Positions 1-6,162 of a stretch of 58,461 nucleotides of DNA are shown here, in pieces. This DNA is from a virus. The notes beneath the pieces are model-generated. The model saw only the letters and a program-made list of their open reading frames with translations, did no database searches and had not been told where the DNA came from. Every line of letters starts with the position of its first letter. Position 1 is the first letter of the stretch. The stretch is from positions 1 to 58,461 of the IMG/VR virus record IMGVR_UViG_3300044678_001332. One strand, 5' to 3'. The translations under genes were made by a program, and so were the position numbers.

Positions 1-154
1 CTCTTATAAACTCACCATCAAGTTTCTTTAATGGATTATATTTCCAAGATGCTTCTTCAAGTGTTTCTTGTTTAGGTTCTTCTAATGGACCACAATCACA
101 AGTTATAGTATGACCACAATAACATTTAATTTGTTTAGGTTCTTCTTGTTCCAT
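1..154 (-). CDS. Small Cys-rich acidic protein (partial, runs off left edge)
   Basis: Reading leftward from the ATG at 154, the frame stays open to the window edge and gives about 51 residues beginning MEQEEPKQIKCYCGHT. The pattern CYC followed by TCDCG could bind a metal as a small zinc knuckle. That is inference from cysteine spacing only. The start overlaps the end of the next upstream gene (stop at 135-137), which fits translational coupling in a leftward operon. The C-terminus is outside the window and I recognise no family. Confidence 0.6.
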   Translation of the reverse strand, partial: MEQEEPKQIKCYCGHTITCDCGPLEEPKQETLEEASWKYNPLKKLDGEFIR

Positions 155-458
155 AAGTTTTATTTCTGTTATCAGTAATAGTATTGTTTATTATACCATC
201 TAATGCCATTAATGCATTAGCAGCTACACAAGCAAGGTGATGTACTTTAGATTCATCCATATCTTCACCAGATAAATACTGATTAGTATGTCTTAATAAA
301 GCATCTATGTACCTTAATACATCACCTTGTTTAGAATAGTTAAAATCACCATACTTATCAGCACCATGAGTAAATACTTTAGCTACTTCATTTAATGCTA
401 ATTGTGGTATCATAGTAAACTTTGGTTTACCATCATCAAACTTAATAAACTGCTCCAT
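135..458 (-). CDS. MazG/DUF5664-like nucleotide pyrophosphohydrolase
   Basis: A 107-residue all-helical protein starting MEQFIKFDDGKPKF. The motif order K-x-D-x-GKP, then HGADKYGDFNY, then RYIDALLRHTNQYLSGED, then HHLACVAANALMAL matches the phage dATP/dGTP diphosphohydrolase-like (DUF5664, MazG superfamily) proteins. Those bind Mg through acidic residues and hydrolyse (d)NTPs to monophosphates. Expected role: shaping the nucleotide pool or countering nucleotide-based host alarms; substrate unknown. An in-frame ATG four codons upstream (470) is possible. I prefer 458 because family members begin near this point and it shortens the overlap with the upstream gene, which ends at 442. Confidence 0.7.
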   Translation of the reverse strand: MEQFIKFDDGKPKFTMIPQLALNEVAKVFTHGADKYGDFNYSKQGDVLRYIDALLRHTNQYLSGEDMDESKVHHLACVAANALMALDGIINNTITDNRNKTYGTRRT

Positions 459-720
459 GAAATATATCATTTAATATTTCTTCTTTTCTTTCAATATCAA
501 ACCAATACATAGTTGCAATACCTTTTACATCACTATAAAATGCATAACATTGTACTGAATCTAATAAATCTCTATGTCTATCAAGTTTATTACAAACAAG
601 ACTATCATTACTTATAACAAGTAAATTACATTCTTGGTTTATAATGTGAGTCTTTAATTTACTCTGTGAATAAGCACTTAAGCTTATCATTAATGTTAAA
701 ATAGTTATTATTCTTTTCAT
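442..720 (-). CDS. Small secreted protein with signal peptide
   Basis: A 92-residue protein whose N-terminus is a clear Sec signal peptide: MKR, a hydrophobic stretch (IITILTLMISLSA) and a likely cleavage after AYSQS. The mature part is about 72 residues with two or three cysteines (NQEC, VCNK, VQCY) that could form disulphides in the periplasm. No family is recognised. It overlaps the next gene downstream by 17 nt, so the two are probably co-translated. It begins just after the tRNA block and its terminator, so it may have its own promoter around 721-740. Confidence 0.65.
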   Translation of the reverse strand: MKRIITILTLMISLSAYSQSKLKTHIINQECNLLVISNDSLVCNKLDRHRDLLDSVQCYAFYSDVKGIATMYWFDIERKEEILNDIFHGAVY

Positions 721-739
721 GTTAATTAGTTTTCTTGTT

Positions 740-777
740 AATAAAAAATAAGTGGTAGCATTACACTACCACTTATT
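740..777 (-). terminator. Rho-independent terminator behind the tRNA genes
   Basis: A perfect 12-bp stem (AATAAGTGGTAG at 747-758 against 766-777) with a 7-nt loop. Read leftward it is followed by a T-rich run. It sits after the leftward tRNA block and before the secreted-protein gene. Confidence 0.8.
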
Positions 778-812
778 ACAAACACACAAACACTATATCC
801 CCATATAGTAGC

Positions 813-939
813 AGTCAGGACAGGAATCGAACCTGTATGGTAACTTATGAGTTGGACTTTCACCGTGTTTTTCAAGGTTACTCTATGTTACCTTTACTGT
901 TAACCCTTATTCATGCGTCTACCATTCCGCCACCTGACT
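813..939 (-). tRNA. tRNA-like gene, Leu-type D arm, with a ~43-nt oversized middle
   Basis: Read leftward, the ends form a perfect 7-bp acceptor stem (AGTCAGG/CCTGACT). The T arm is perfect (ACAGG TTCGATT CCTGT) and the D arm (GCG GAATGGTAGA CGC) is typical of tRNA-Leu. However, 78 nt lie between D and T arms where a long-variable-arm tRNA has about 35, so the gene spans 127 nt. No simple 5-bp/7-nt anticodon arm is visible. A CTCATAA heptamer next to GTTACC, with the complement GGTAAC 41 nt upstream, would make a CAU anticodon arm only if about 35 nt were removed. Isotype is therefore unresolved. It could be a tRNA with a small insertion, a pseudo-tRNA or a tRNA mimic. Confidence 0.6.
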
Positions 940-941
940 AC

Positions 942-999
942 ATAATGTGTTATATAAGTAGCAAAACCATATGTTTTTGTTGATTATATAACACATTAT
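942..999 (-). repeat. 16-bp perfect inverted repeat between the two tRNA genes
   Basis: ATAATGTGTTATATAA at 942-957 pairs exactly with 984-999, enclosing a 26-nt loop. It fills almost the whole spacer between tRNA-Arg and the tRNA-like gene. In the transcript it would be a long hairpin, most simply a processing signal separating the two tRNAs. Confidence 0.75.
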
Positions 1000-1002
1000 T
1001 GT

Positions 1003-1073
1003 GTTTCCACTAGGAATCGAACCTAGATTGATGGTTTAGAAAACCATTGTTCTATCCGTTGAACTATGGAAAC
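1003..1073 (-). tRNA. trnR: tRNA-Arg (anticodon UCU)
   Basis: A complete 71-nt cloverleaf read leftward. It has acceptor GTTTCCA/TGGAAAC, D stem GTTC/GAAC, and anticodon stem ATGGT/ACCAT around loop TTTCTAA, giving anticodon TCT (reads AGA). A 4-nt variable region and T stem CTAGG/CCTAG around TTCGATT complete it. CCA is not encoded. AGA is visibly the most used Arg codon in the phage genes here, so the tRNA probably supports late translation. Confidence 0.95.
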
Positions 1074-1075
1074 AA

Positions 1076-1111
1076 ATAAAAACTAGCCCCAAAGATAATG
1101 AGGCTAGTTTT
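1076..1111 (-). terminator. Rho-independent terminator after the 161-aa gene
   Basis: A 10-bp perfect stem (AAAACTAGCC at 1079-1088 with 1102-1111) followed leftward by a T-rich tail. It lies between the stop of the 1135-1620 gene and tRNA-Arg, so the tRNAs are either read-through products or have a separate promoter. Confidence 0.8.
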
Positions 1112-1134
1112 AAAAAACAACAGCAAGTTATTAT

Positions 1135-1620
1135 TTATGCTCCAATAGATGCACGAAGTGCTTCTAGGTGAGAAGCTACTGATGAATCAGTAACATTACC
1201 CTCTACTACATTGTGACCTTTAGATGAAAATGCAGATTTAACTGCACTCTCAAATGCTGGAGAATCAGTATCACCAAATACTACAGTAGTATAAGTGTTT
1301 ACTGTTCTTACACCACCATCAGCAGTAGGGATATCATATCCACTTACTTCACGAGTTTCAATTGAACCCGCAAACCACCCACCATTGGCAGGATTGCTTT
1401 GGTTAAAAATAGCATCTGCATAGCCAACATCCATCTTATTAAGATAGTTGTTTTCATAGCAGTTGATTTTAGTAGTACGTGCTTGAGAAGCTGGTACTAC
1501 CATCTTTCCAAACGGAGTATCTATAAATCTAACCTCACCAAAGGTGATAGTTCTATAGTTACGACCATTTTTGTCTTGTTTTACTTCTGATTGAGCTGTT
1601 TTAATTACGATGTTACTCAT
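1135..1620 (-). CDS. Conserved phage protein, possibly ssDNA-binding
   Basis: A 161-residue protein, last gene of a leftward operon, with a strong terminator right behind it. The first two thirds look beta-rich (KNGRNYRTITFGEVRFI, then VVPASQARTTKINCYEN, then TVNTYTTVVFGDTD), compatible with an OB-like fold. The C-terminal third is helical (SPAFESAVKSAFSSKG, SHLEALRASIGA). It lacks the acidic C-terminal tip of bacterial SSB, so an SSB role is only a guess from fold impression and phage context. Its codon choice (more ctt, cgt, ttc) differs from its neighbours and suggests high expression. Confidence 0.6.
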   Translation of the reverse strand: MSNIVIKTAQSEVKQDKNGRNYRTITFGEVRFIDTPFGKMVVPASQARTTKINCYENNYLNKMDVGYADAIFNQSNPANGGWFAGSIETREVSGYDIPTADGGVRTVNTYTTVVFGDTDSPAFESAVKSAFSSKGHNVVEGNVTDSSVASHLEALRASIGA

Positions 1621-1625
1621 GATTT

Positions 1626-1874
1626 CTAATTGTTTTTAAATTGTTTTTGATTGTTTTTGTTATTGTACTTATTTTGTTGCTGTTGTTTTATTTCTTTTAT
1701 GGCTAGTCTAATGTTATTAATGTCATTTTGACACTTGTTAAACATTATTACATCACCTTTGTTAATAAAGAAGTCACTCCACATAAAGTTCATCTGCAAG
1801 TTTTTATGCAGAATATCCATTTGTGTCATGTCCTCTTCATTCCACCGAATAGGCATTACAAAGTTATTGTTCAT
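1626..1874 (-). CDS. Hypothetical protein with Asn/Gln/Lys-rich tail
   Basis: An 82-residue protein. The N-terminal 60 residues contain a predicted helix (DILHKNLQMNFMWSDFFIN) and a second helix (NDINNIRLAIKEIKQQQQ). The last 20 residues are low-complexity N/Q/K. No family recognised. It overlaps the upstream gene by 4 nt (ATGA type) and stops 5 nt before the start of the 161-aa gene, so it belongs to the same leftward operon. Confidence 0.55.
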   Translation of the reverse strand: MNNNFVMPIRWNEEDMTQMDILHKNLQMNFMWSDFFINKGDVIMFNKCQNDINNIRLAIKEIKQQQQNKYNNKNNQKQFKNN

Positions 1875-2032
1875 TGCTTTTCTTTTTTTATTTGATTGAA
1901 GATGTGTTGTGATTGTGAGTTGTAGTCTAACACATCATTATAGCCTACAACTTTTTTTAGTTTTGGTTTTTGAGATAAAAAGTCACTCTCTGGCTTGTTA
2001 GGTTTAACCAGAGAGCTAACTTTAATTCTCAT
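1871..2032 (-). CDS. Hypothetical 53-aa basic protein
   Basis: An in-frame ATG at 2056 would give 61 residues, but the ATG at 2032 (MRIKVSSLVKPNKPES) shares its A with the TAA of the preceding microprotein (TAATG), a typical coupling in this operon, so I prefer 53 residues. The product is basic and polar with no membrane segment and no recognised family. It ends in an ATGA overlap with the next gene. Confidence 0.5.
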   Translation of the reverse strand: MRIKVSSLVKPNKPESDFLSQKPKLKKVVGYNDVLDYNSQSQHIFNQIKKEKQ

Positions 2033-2130
2033 TATATTCCAGAGCGATAAATCCATATAGATATCATCATTAGAATGTAAAACATAAGAACATAATGTTC
2101 TGGGTCAAATTTTTTTAATATTGCTTTCAT
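2032..2130 (-). CDS. 32-aa single-pass membrane microprotein
   Basis: A short leftward frame starting MKAILKKFDPEHYVL with a hydrophobic segment (LMFYILMMISIWIY) and a short tail RSGI. The start overlaps the stop of the SANT-like gene as ATGA (2127-2130), and its stop overlaps the next start as TAATG (2032-2034). These tight junctions on both sides are the main evidence that it is real. Positive residues precede the membrane helix. Function unknown. Confidence 0.55.
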   Translation of the reverse strand: MKAILKKFDPEHYVLMFYILMMISIWIYRSGI

Positions 2131-2393
2131 ATTTCTACAATAAATAAATTACCTTTTTTACTTAACTTGTATTTACCTGTTTTTATAAGCTTTTTAAATT
2201 GCTTAGTAACAGACTGTTTTTCAATTTTACTACGATGATAGTAGTAATGTTGAGTAACAGCAGATAAACTTCTGTTAAGTTTTAATGCTGCTTGTTCAAA
2301 AGCATAACTTAATACAAATTGTTTATTTTCTTCAACAATTTGAAATAATATTTGCTCTTCTTTTGGACTCCACGAATTTCTATTAGTTGTCAT
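2127..2393 (-). CDS. Myb/SANT-like DNA-binding protein
   Basis: An 88-residue protein. Residues about 8-55 match a Myb/SANT helix-turn-helix: the first Trp in SWSPKEEQILFQIV, a middle hydrophobic position in FEQAALKLNRS, and LNRSLSAVTQHYYYHRS as the recognition helix, with aromatic residues replacing the later Trps. The C-terminal 30 residues are basic and strand-like (KLIKTGKYKLSKKGNLFIVEI). Probably a small transcription or nucleoid factor of the phage. It overlaps genes on both sides (11 nt upstream, 4 nt downstream). Confidence 0.6.
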   Translation of the reverse strand: MTTNRNSWSPKEEQILFQIVEENKQFVLSYAFEQAALKLNRSLSAVTQHYYYHRSKIEKQSVTKQFKKLIKTGKYKLSKKGNLFIVEI

Positions 2394-2619
2394 GAAAATT
2401 AAAGTTTAAAGGATTAATAACTCTAGCAGTATATTCTGGCTGCTCATCCAGTTCTCCTTCATTGGGAATTAATTCTACTTCCACAATTCTAGATTCTAAT
2501 TTGTCAACAACTATTACATTGTTGAATTTAGATAATGGATACCATTTTTGTTTTGTTGGTGCTGATGGAAGGTATACCATAATATTACCATCAACATCGT
2601 GTAGTTCTCCTAAATACAT
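2383..2619 (-). CDS. Hypothetical 78-aa beta-rich protein
   Basis: A small acidic protein beginning MYLGELHDVDGNIMVYL with alternating hydrophobic residues suggestive of a small beta barrel (YPLSKFNNVIVVDKLESRIVEVELIP). No family recognised. It lies 5 nt downstream of the lipoprotein gene and overlaps the SANT-like gene by 11 nt, so it is inside the same operon. Confidence 0.55.
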   Translation of the reverse strand: MYLGELHDVDGNIMVYLPSAPTKQKWYPLSKFNNVIVVDKLESRIVEVELIPNEGELDEQPEYTARVINPLNFNFHDN

Positions 2620-2624
2620 GTGTA

Positions 2625-2759
2625 TTAGTGTTTTGTCCAGCTCTTTTTAAAATTAGGGTCAGCTGATAATCCCTTGCAACCATATTTCTTACTTGATGTA
2701 CAGCTAGTGGCTACAGCTACTATACACATTAAAATGAAAATTGAGATTGTTTCTTTCAT
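2625..2759 (-). CDS. 44-aa small lipoprotein
   Basis: A short frame starting MKETISIFILMCIVAV. Residues 1-20 form a lipoprotein signal peptide ending in the lipobox VATSC, so Cys20 would be lipidated. Next comes a short mature part (TSSKKYGCKGLSADPNFKKS) with one further cysteine. Small lipoproteins with an SSKKYGC-type mature start recur in Bacteroidota and their phages; that is recollection, not a search. Possible roles are surface exclusion or a lysis accessory. The start overlaps the stop of the preceding microprotein as ATGA. Confidence 0.65.
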   Translation of the reverse strand: MKETISIFILMCIVAVATSCTSSKKYGCKGLSADPNFKKSWTKH

Positions 2760-2836
2760 GCTACGATTTTATACCAAAGCTTGGAAACTATATATTTCAA
2801 TAGTTCCCAAGCAATGATTGTTGTTAATAAATCCAT
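2756..2836 (-). CDS. 26-aa amphipathic/membrane microprotein
   Basis: The frame MDLLTTIIAWELLKYIVSK is followed by LWYKIVA. Its ATG overlaps the preceding gene's TGA as TGATG at 2834-2838, and its own TGA overlaps the lipoprotein ATG as ATGA. It is a single hydrophobic helix. The double coupling makes it likely to be translated; function unknown. Confidence 0.45.
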   Translation of the reverse strand: MDLLTTIIAWELLKYIVSKLWYKIVA

Positions 2837-3315
2837 CAAAAATCTATTGTTATTTGCTTTGGAGGAGGTGGCAATTGATTATTATTTTCTCTCCAAATAT
2901 CCCAAGTACCAGGGAAATGGCTTTTAAAAAGAATATTGTTATCCTTTTTATACTTTTCTATTTTCAGAGATCTATTAAACATCATACAAGCTTTCTTATA
3001 CTTATAAAAATTAGTATAGATTTCTTGTTTAATGTTATAGTAGTTTTGAAGCATACTAACTTCAAAACTTACTGAATAATAGAAATTTTCTCTCCCATTT
3101 TTATCTATTGTAGAAAATACTTTTACAGTACAATCTTTTCCCAATGGATAGGTTTTTTCGTTTTGGTCATTTACAACCATTAAAGTACAATCATTTTTTA
3201 ATGACGTACTATAAGTCAATTTGACAGAAATTGTTTGTCTCATTGGGTGCTCTAGAATTTTAGCACATTTCTCTAATGTGACAAAGTTTAGTTCATTCTT
3301 GAATTTTGAATTCAT
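2836..3315 (-). CDS. Hypothetical 159-aa protein
   Basis: Beginning MNSKFKNELNFVTLEKC, the first 90 residues look like a beta-sheet domain (ISVKLTYSTSLKNDCTLMVV, then YPLGKDCTVKVF, then NFYYSVSFEVSML). A helical stretch rich in Tyr/Lys follows (NIKQEIYTNFYKYKKACMMF). The C-terminus has a PPPP run. No signal peptide or membrane segment and no family recognised. It is the first gene of the tightly overlapped cluster that runs leftward to 1135. Confidence 0.55.
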   Translation of the reverse strand: MNSKFKNELNFVTLEKCAKILEHPMRQTISVKLTYSTSLKNDCTLMVVNDQNEKTYPLGKDCTVKVFSTIDKNGRENFYYSVSFEVSMLQNYYNIKQEIYTNFYKYKKACMMFNRSLKIEKYKKDNNILFKSHFPGTWDIWRENNNQLPPPPKQITIDF

Positions 3316-3348
3316 CTTTTAAAAGATTTAAAGGGTTAGAAAAAATTA

Positions 3349-3600
3349 TTAACATCCATAGGAAAAATGATTTGTTCCATCATCATCCCAGTAATCTGCT
3401 TCATTAAGTATTTCTTGAAATTCTTCTTCTTGAAAGTTACTTTCAATGTTTGATGTAGATTTAACTACTTGTGGCTTGTCAATTAATAAAGACTCATAAT
3501 AATGGATGATAGTTGTTACTCCTGTTCTAGGAATAACACTACCATCCATTAAATTAGTGAATCTCTGCATTGTTTTTTGTAGAGCTTCTTGCTTTGTCAT
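3349..3600 (-). CDS. Hypothetical 83-aa acidic protein
   Basis: The N-terminal half is helical (MTKQEALQKTMQRFTNLM) and contains a patch TGVTTIIHYYESLLID. The C-terminal half is strongly acidic (QEEEFQEILNEADYWDDDG). It lies 2 nt after the 165-aa gene. No family recognised; small acidic phage proteins of this type are often inhibitors or adaptors, but nothing here proves that. Confidence 0.5.
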   Translation of the reverse strand: MTKQEALQKTMQRFTNLMDGSVIPRTGVTTIIHYYESLLIDKPQVVKSTSNIESNFQEEEFQEILNEADYWDDDGTNHFSYGC

Positions 3601-3602
3601 AA

Positions 3603-4100
3603 TTAAGCCATAGAAGAATAATCAATTTCTACTGGTTGGGGAGCTTGCCACACTTGTAATTTATTCCAAGATGATAAATCCATCGATGAATAAAGAGTTT
3701 CCATTTGTGGAAGTATTACATTATGACCTGTTGTGTTGTCACCCCATGACTTCTTGTACTCTTGATAATTCTCATGAGTAATCTCAGCAACATTTACGTC
3801 TTTACTGACATAAATATGTACTGATTTATTTTGTTCATAGCTGTAATTTACTTCTCTTCCAAAAGCATTAAAGCTAATGAAAGTAAATTTCCTATTGTTA
3901 CTATCAACAACAACCTGATTAATTACAGGTTCTTCATGAATACTTAACATTAATTCCATAGCAACTTCTGGATTAGGTGTTGCATATATTACCTTTAGTA
4001 AGTTATCAACATCCATTCCGCGATACTTAGACTCTAAAGCTGCTTTAAATACTTTAGAAAATTCTTGTTGATTGTTTTGATTGTTAGCTAATTTAGCCAT
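3603..4100 (-). CDS. Hypothetical 165-aa protein
   Basis: A soluble protein starting MAKLANNQNNQQEFSKVFKAAL. Residues 1-55 are helical. The middle is beta-rich (INQVVVDSNNRKFTFISFN, NKSVHIYVSK). The end is Trp- and Pro-containing (SSWNKLQVWQAPQPVEIDYS). No recognised family. It is the first protein gene leftward of structured RNA block A, with about 30 nt between the block edge and its start, so the RNA may act as its leader. Confidence 0.5.
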   Translation of the reverse strand: MAKLANNQNNQQEFSKVFKAALESKYRGMDVDNLLKVIYATPNPEVAMELMLSIHEEPVINQVVVDSNNRKFTFISFNAFGREVNYSYEQNKSVHIYVSKDVNVAEITHENYQEYKKSWGDNTTGHNVILPQMETLYSSMDLSSWNKLQVWQAPQPVEIDYSSMA

Positions 4101-4133
4101 TTTATTTGTGGTTTAAAAGGTTACAAAAAAATT

Positions 4134-4691
4134 AGTTGTAATACTACTACTGTGGAGATCAACCCACCCAACTCTATAGTTATATCACCTGAATATAACT
4201 CCTATCCTCGTAGTATTACAACTATAATTGGTTGTTAAGTTACCAACTTAGCTGCAGTGATTAAGTATTTCAACTTAATTTACATTACTCCAGATTTATA
4301 CCCTGCTATATCTGGTAAACAGTTAAAACACCTAAAACTTTGATAGAGTACAGTAAGAGTTCTCTATTGTACTTTCATTCTTACTACCTTAACAGCTTCC
4401 TTTGTGCATTTCTACATCAACATCAGAGTTTCAGCTAATTAAGCTAAGGAGTATAAGACCGACCTTACACTAACTTGTAATTAAATCTCAAAATATACCT
4501 TATAGGTGCTGAATGAGTATTACAATATTGTTAGTCTATCAAAGAATTAGGTGTTGTTTGCACTCAGTTGTAGTCCGCTAGATGTGTTAGTAAGGAAATA
4601 CCTATACTACAACTGTTAACCATAAGGTTAGTGCAAATGTGAAACAGGTGAGAGCAGAGCCACTAAATAGTGGATGCTCTACAACCTGCAG
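4134..4691 (-). ncRNA. Candidate large structured RNA, block A (~560 nt)
   Basis: No convincing reading frame exists here, but perfect inverted repeats are dense. There are 15 bp (4134-4148 with 4210-4224), 7 bp (4260-4266 with 4273-4279) and 6 bp (4290-4295 with 4310-4315). A 7-bp outer stem TTTGCAC/GTGCAAA (4557-4563 with 4631-4637) encloses a 9-bp stem (4566-4574 with 4606-4614) and TAACC-ATAA-GGTTA. A nested hairpin with CCACT/AGTGG lies near 4646-4688. Strand is inferred from the leftward genes on both sides. Large ornate phage RNAs near tRNAs (ROOL, GOLLD classes) have similar size, but I cannot assign a class. Alternatives are a riboswitch-like leader or a decayed gene region. Confidence 0.55.
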
Positions 4692-4696
4692 AACTT

Positions 4697-5059
4697 CTAA
4701 ATTAATCCATAATTCTCTGGATTATCTAAAGCCATTTGTGCCATATATTCTATGGCTGGATAACTCACAGTTATTTCAAAGAACTGTAATAATCCTATCT
4801 CTTCAGCCTGAAGTATAGTTGTTCCTTCAGGTAGTCTCCCGCCCATAAACTGAGCAACATATAAAGTGTCTTTATTAGACAACTTTACATTTATTCTATT
4901 CATGGGAACACCTAAATGATCAGCAAGGTCTTGATGACCAATAGCTGATTGGCATTCATTAAAGTTGATATGTTCCTTTTTAATAGGAACAACTTCAATA
5001 GTTGCAACGCTATCTATAAGCATTTGCAACGAAAACGCATTTCCAATGATTTTTTTCAT
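4697..5059 (-). CDS. acrIII-1: AcrIII-1 family ring nuclease (anti-type III CRISPR, DUF1874)
   Basis: A 120-residue protein, the usual length of the family. It shows the DUF1874 landmarks: NAFSLQML at residues 7-14, SAIGH with His42 at the position of the catalytic His of archaeal virus AcrIII-1, VKLSNKDTLYVAQ, GGRLPEGTTIL, and EEIGLLQFFEITV near the end. Known members are dimers that rapidly cut cyclic tetra-adenylate (cA4), the second messenger of type III CRISPR, and so shut off Csx1/Csm6-type effectors. By inference this phage meets a type III CRISPR system that signals with cA4. The gene sits between two structured RNA blocks. Confidence 0.88.
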   Translation of the reverse strand: MKKIIGNAFSLQMLIDSVATIEVVPIKKEHINFNECQSAIGHQDLADHLGVPMNRINVKLSNKDTLYVAQFMGGRLPEGTTILQAEEIGLLQFFEITVSYPAIEYMAQMALDNPENYGLI

Positions 5060-5099
5060 TGTTTTAAGATTTAAAAAGTTAGTAAAAAATGGAATTCCA

Positions 5100-5765
5100 C
5101 CACATGTGATAACGTACTAGTTTATCTCTGATAAGTATGACTTATCTATGCCTTTCTGATATAGTATTACTATACGTGAGTGTAAACTTCTAACCTTGAA
5201 CCTGTATCCCAACAGAGGCTTCTTCGTAGTTTTAATATCTCAGTCCTTACACCGACTTTGACAACTATGCTTAAACACAACAACCACATTTCGCAGTTAT
5301 TACATATACACATAGACCTTCAGCTTTAAAGTTAAGCTAGAACTCCAGATTATAAAATGTCTGGTCATTTGATTTATTATACTCCATTACAAAACCCATA
5401 AGGATTAAATTACATGTAATATAGAGAGTGGTTATCCTGTACACAGCACCACTAAACAACCCCATTAATTTATAAGTGAATGGACACTATACATAGTTTA
5501 CTCTATGTACCCTTATTGCTAAGGTAATTGCCCCTCTGCACTCAATTGTAATAAGGTTTATTCTCTACGCACTGATGATTAGGTCGTCCTATAAATAGAA
5601 GTCTAATCATACACACTATTAGCTAAATAAACATTGGCCAACTCTTACACAAACAATATGTGCAGTTCTCACCTTTATATTACAACTGCTCACCCTTGGG
5701 AAGTGAGTTATGGTGCATTAGCAATGTGCTCTTACTAAACTCACAACATGTGAGAACCTAGGAGC
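5100..5765 (-). ncRNA. Candidate large structured RNA, block B (~665 nt), related to block A
   Basis: A gene-free stretch with many perfect inverted repeats. They include 7 bp (5130-5136 with 5140-5146), CCAGA/TCTGG (5345-5349 with 5360-5364), and 7 bp TACATAG/CTATGTA (5490-5496 with 5503-5509). Others are CTGCAC/GTGCAG (5536-5541 with 5660-5665) enclosing 8 bp ATGATTAG/CTAATCAT (5575-5582 with 5603-5610), and 8 bp GTTCTCAC/GTGAGAAC (5665-5672 with 5750-5757). Segments ACTCCAGATT-ATA and TGCACTCA-TTGTA recur in block A with the same adjoining hairpins, suggesting duplicated copies of one RNA class. Strand inferred from context. Confidence 0.55.
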
Positions 5766-5781
5766 AATGGTTTTTGGCAAT

Positions 5782-6162
5782 TTAAATACTTGATTTAGAT
5801 AGATATAATTCCATACCAATTTTCATCTTATTAAATTTAGGTGAAAATATAATTTCAGGATATCTGCAATACTTAAATATAACTTCTAATTTCTTTTTAT
5901 CAAAGAATTCAGAGTATATTGTAATATCACTGTAATCATCTTCATCAGATTCAATGTGTCCTTTTAATTCACCATTACATTGGTTAATAAGGTAAGACAA
6001 AACCTGTTTTAAATCATCATTTTTAATGAGATTCAAGATTTCTTGTGTTTGATCAATTGTGTTCACGTTTTTTGAATTGAGGATTAGTGCTATATATACT
6101 ATAATGTTCCAACAATAGCACTTAGCTGGAAACATGTCAAATTCTATCCTTTTGAATACCAC
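5782..6162 (-). CDS. Hypothetical 126-aa protein
   Basis: The N-terminus has a hydrophobic stretch (CYCWNIIVYIALILN). It is followed by a helical part (TQEILNLIKNDDLKQVLSYLINQ), an acidic loop (ESDEDDYSD) and a C-terminal part with KLEVIFKYCRYPEIIF. The hydrophobic start could be a membrane anchor, or the true start may lie at Met10. No family recognised. It precedes structured RNA block B in the leftward direction. Confidence 0.5.
   Translation of the reverse strand: MVFKRIEFDMFPAKCYCWNIIVYIALILNSKNVNTIDQTQEILNLIKNDDLKQVLSYLINQCNGELKGHIESDEDDYSDITIYSEFFDKKKLEVIFKYCRYPEIIFSPKFNKMKIGMELYLSKSSI

Noticed and set aside
4134-5765. Firm assignment of the structured blocks to ROOL or GOLLD RNA
   Set aside because: Size, density of helices and phage/tRNA context fit, but I cannot match a specific consensus without a covariance search.
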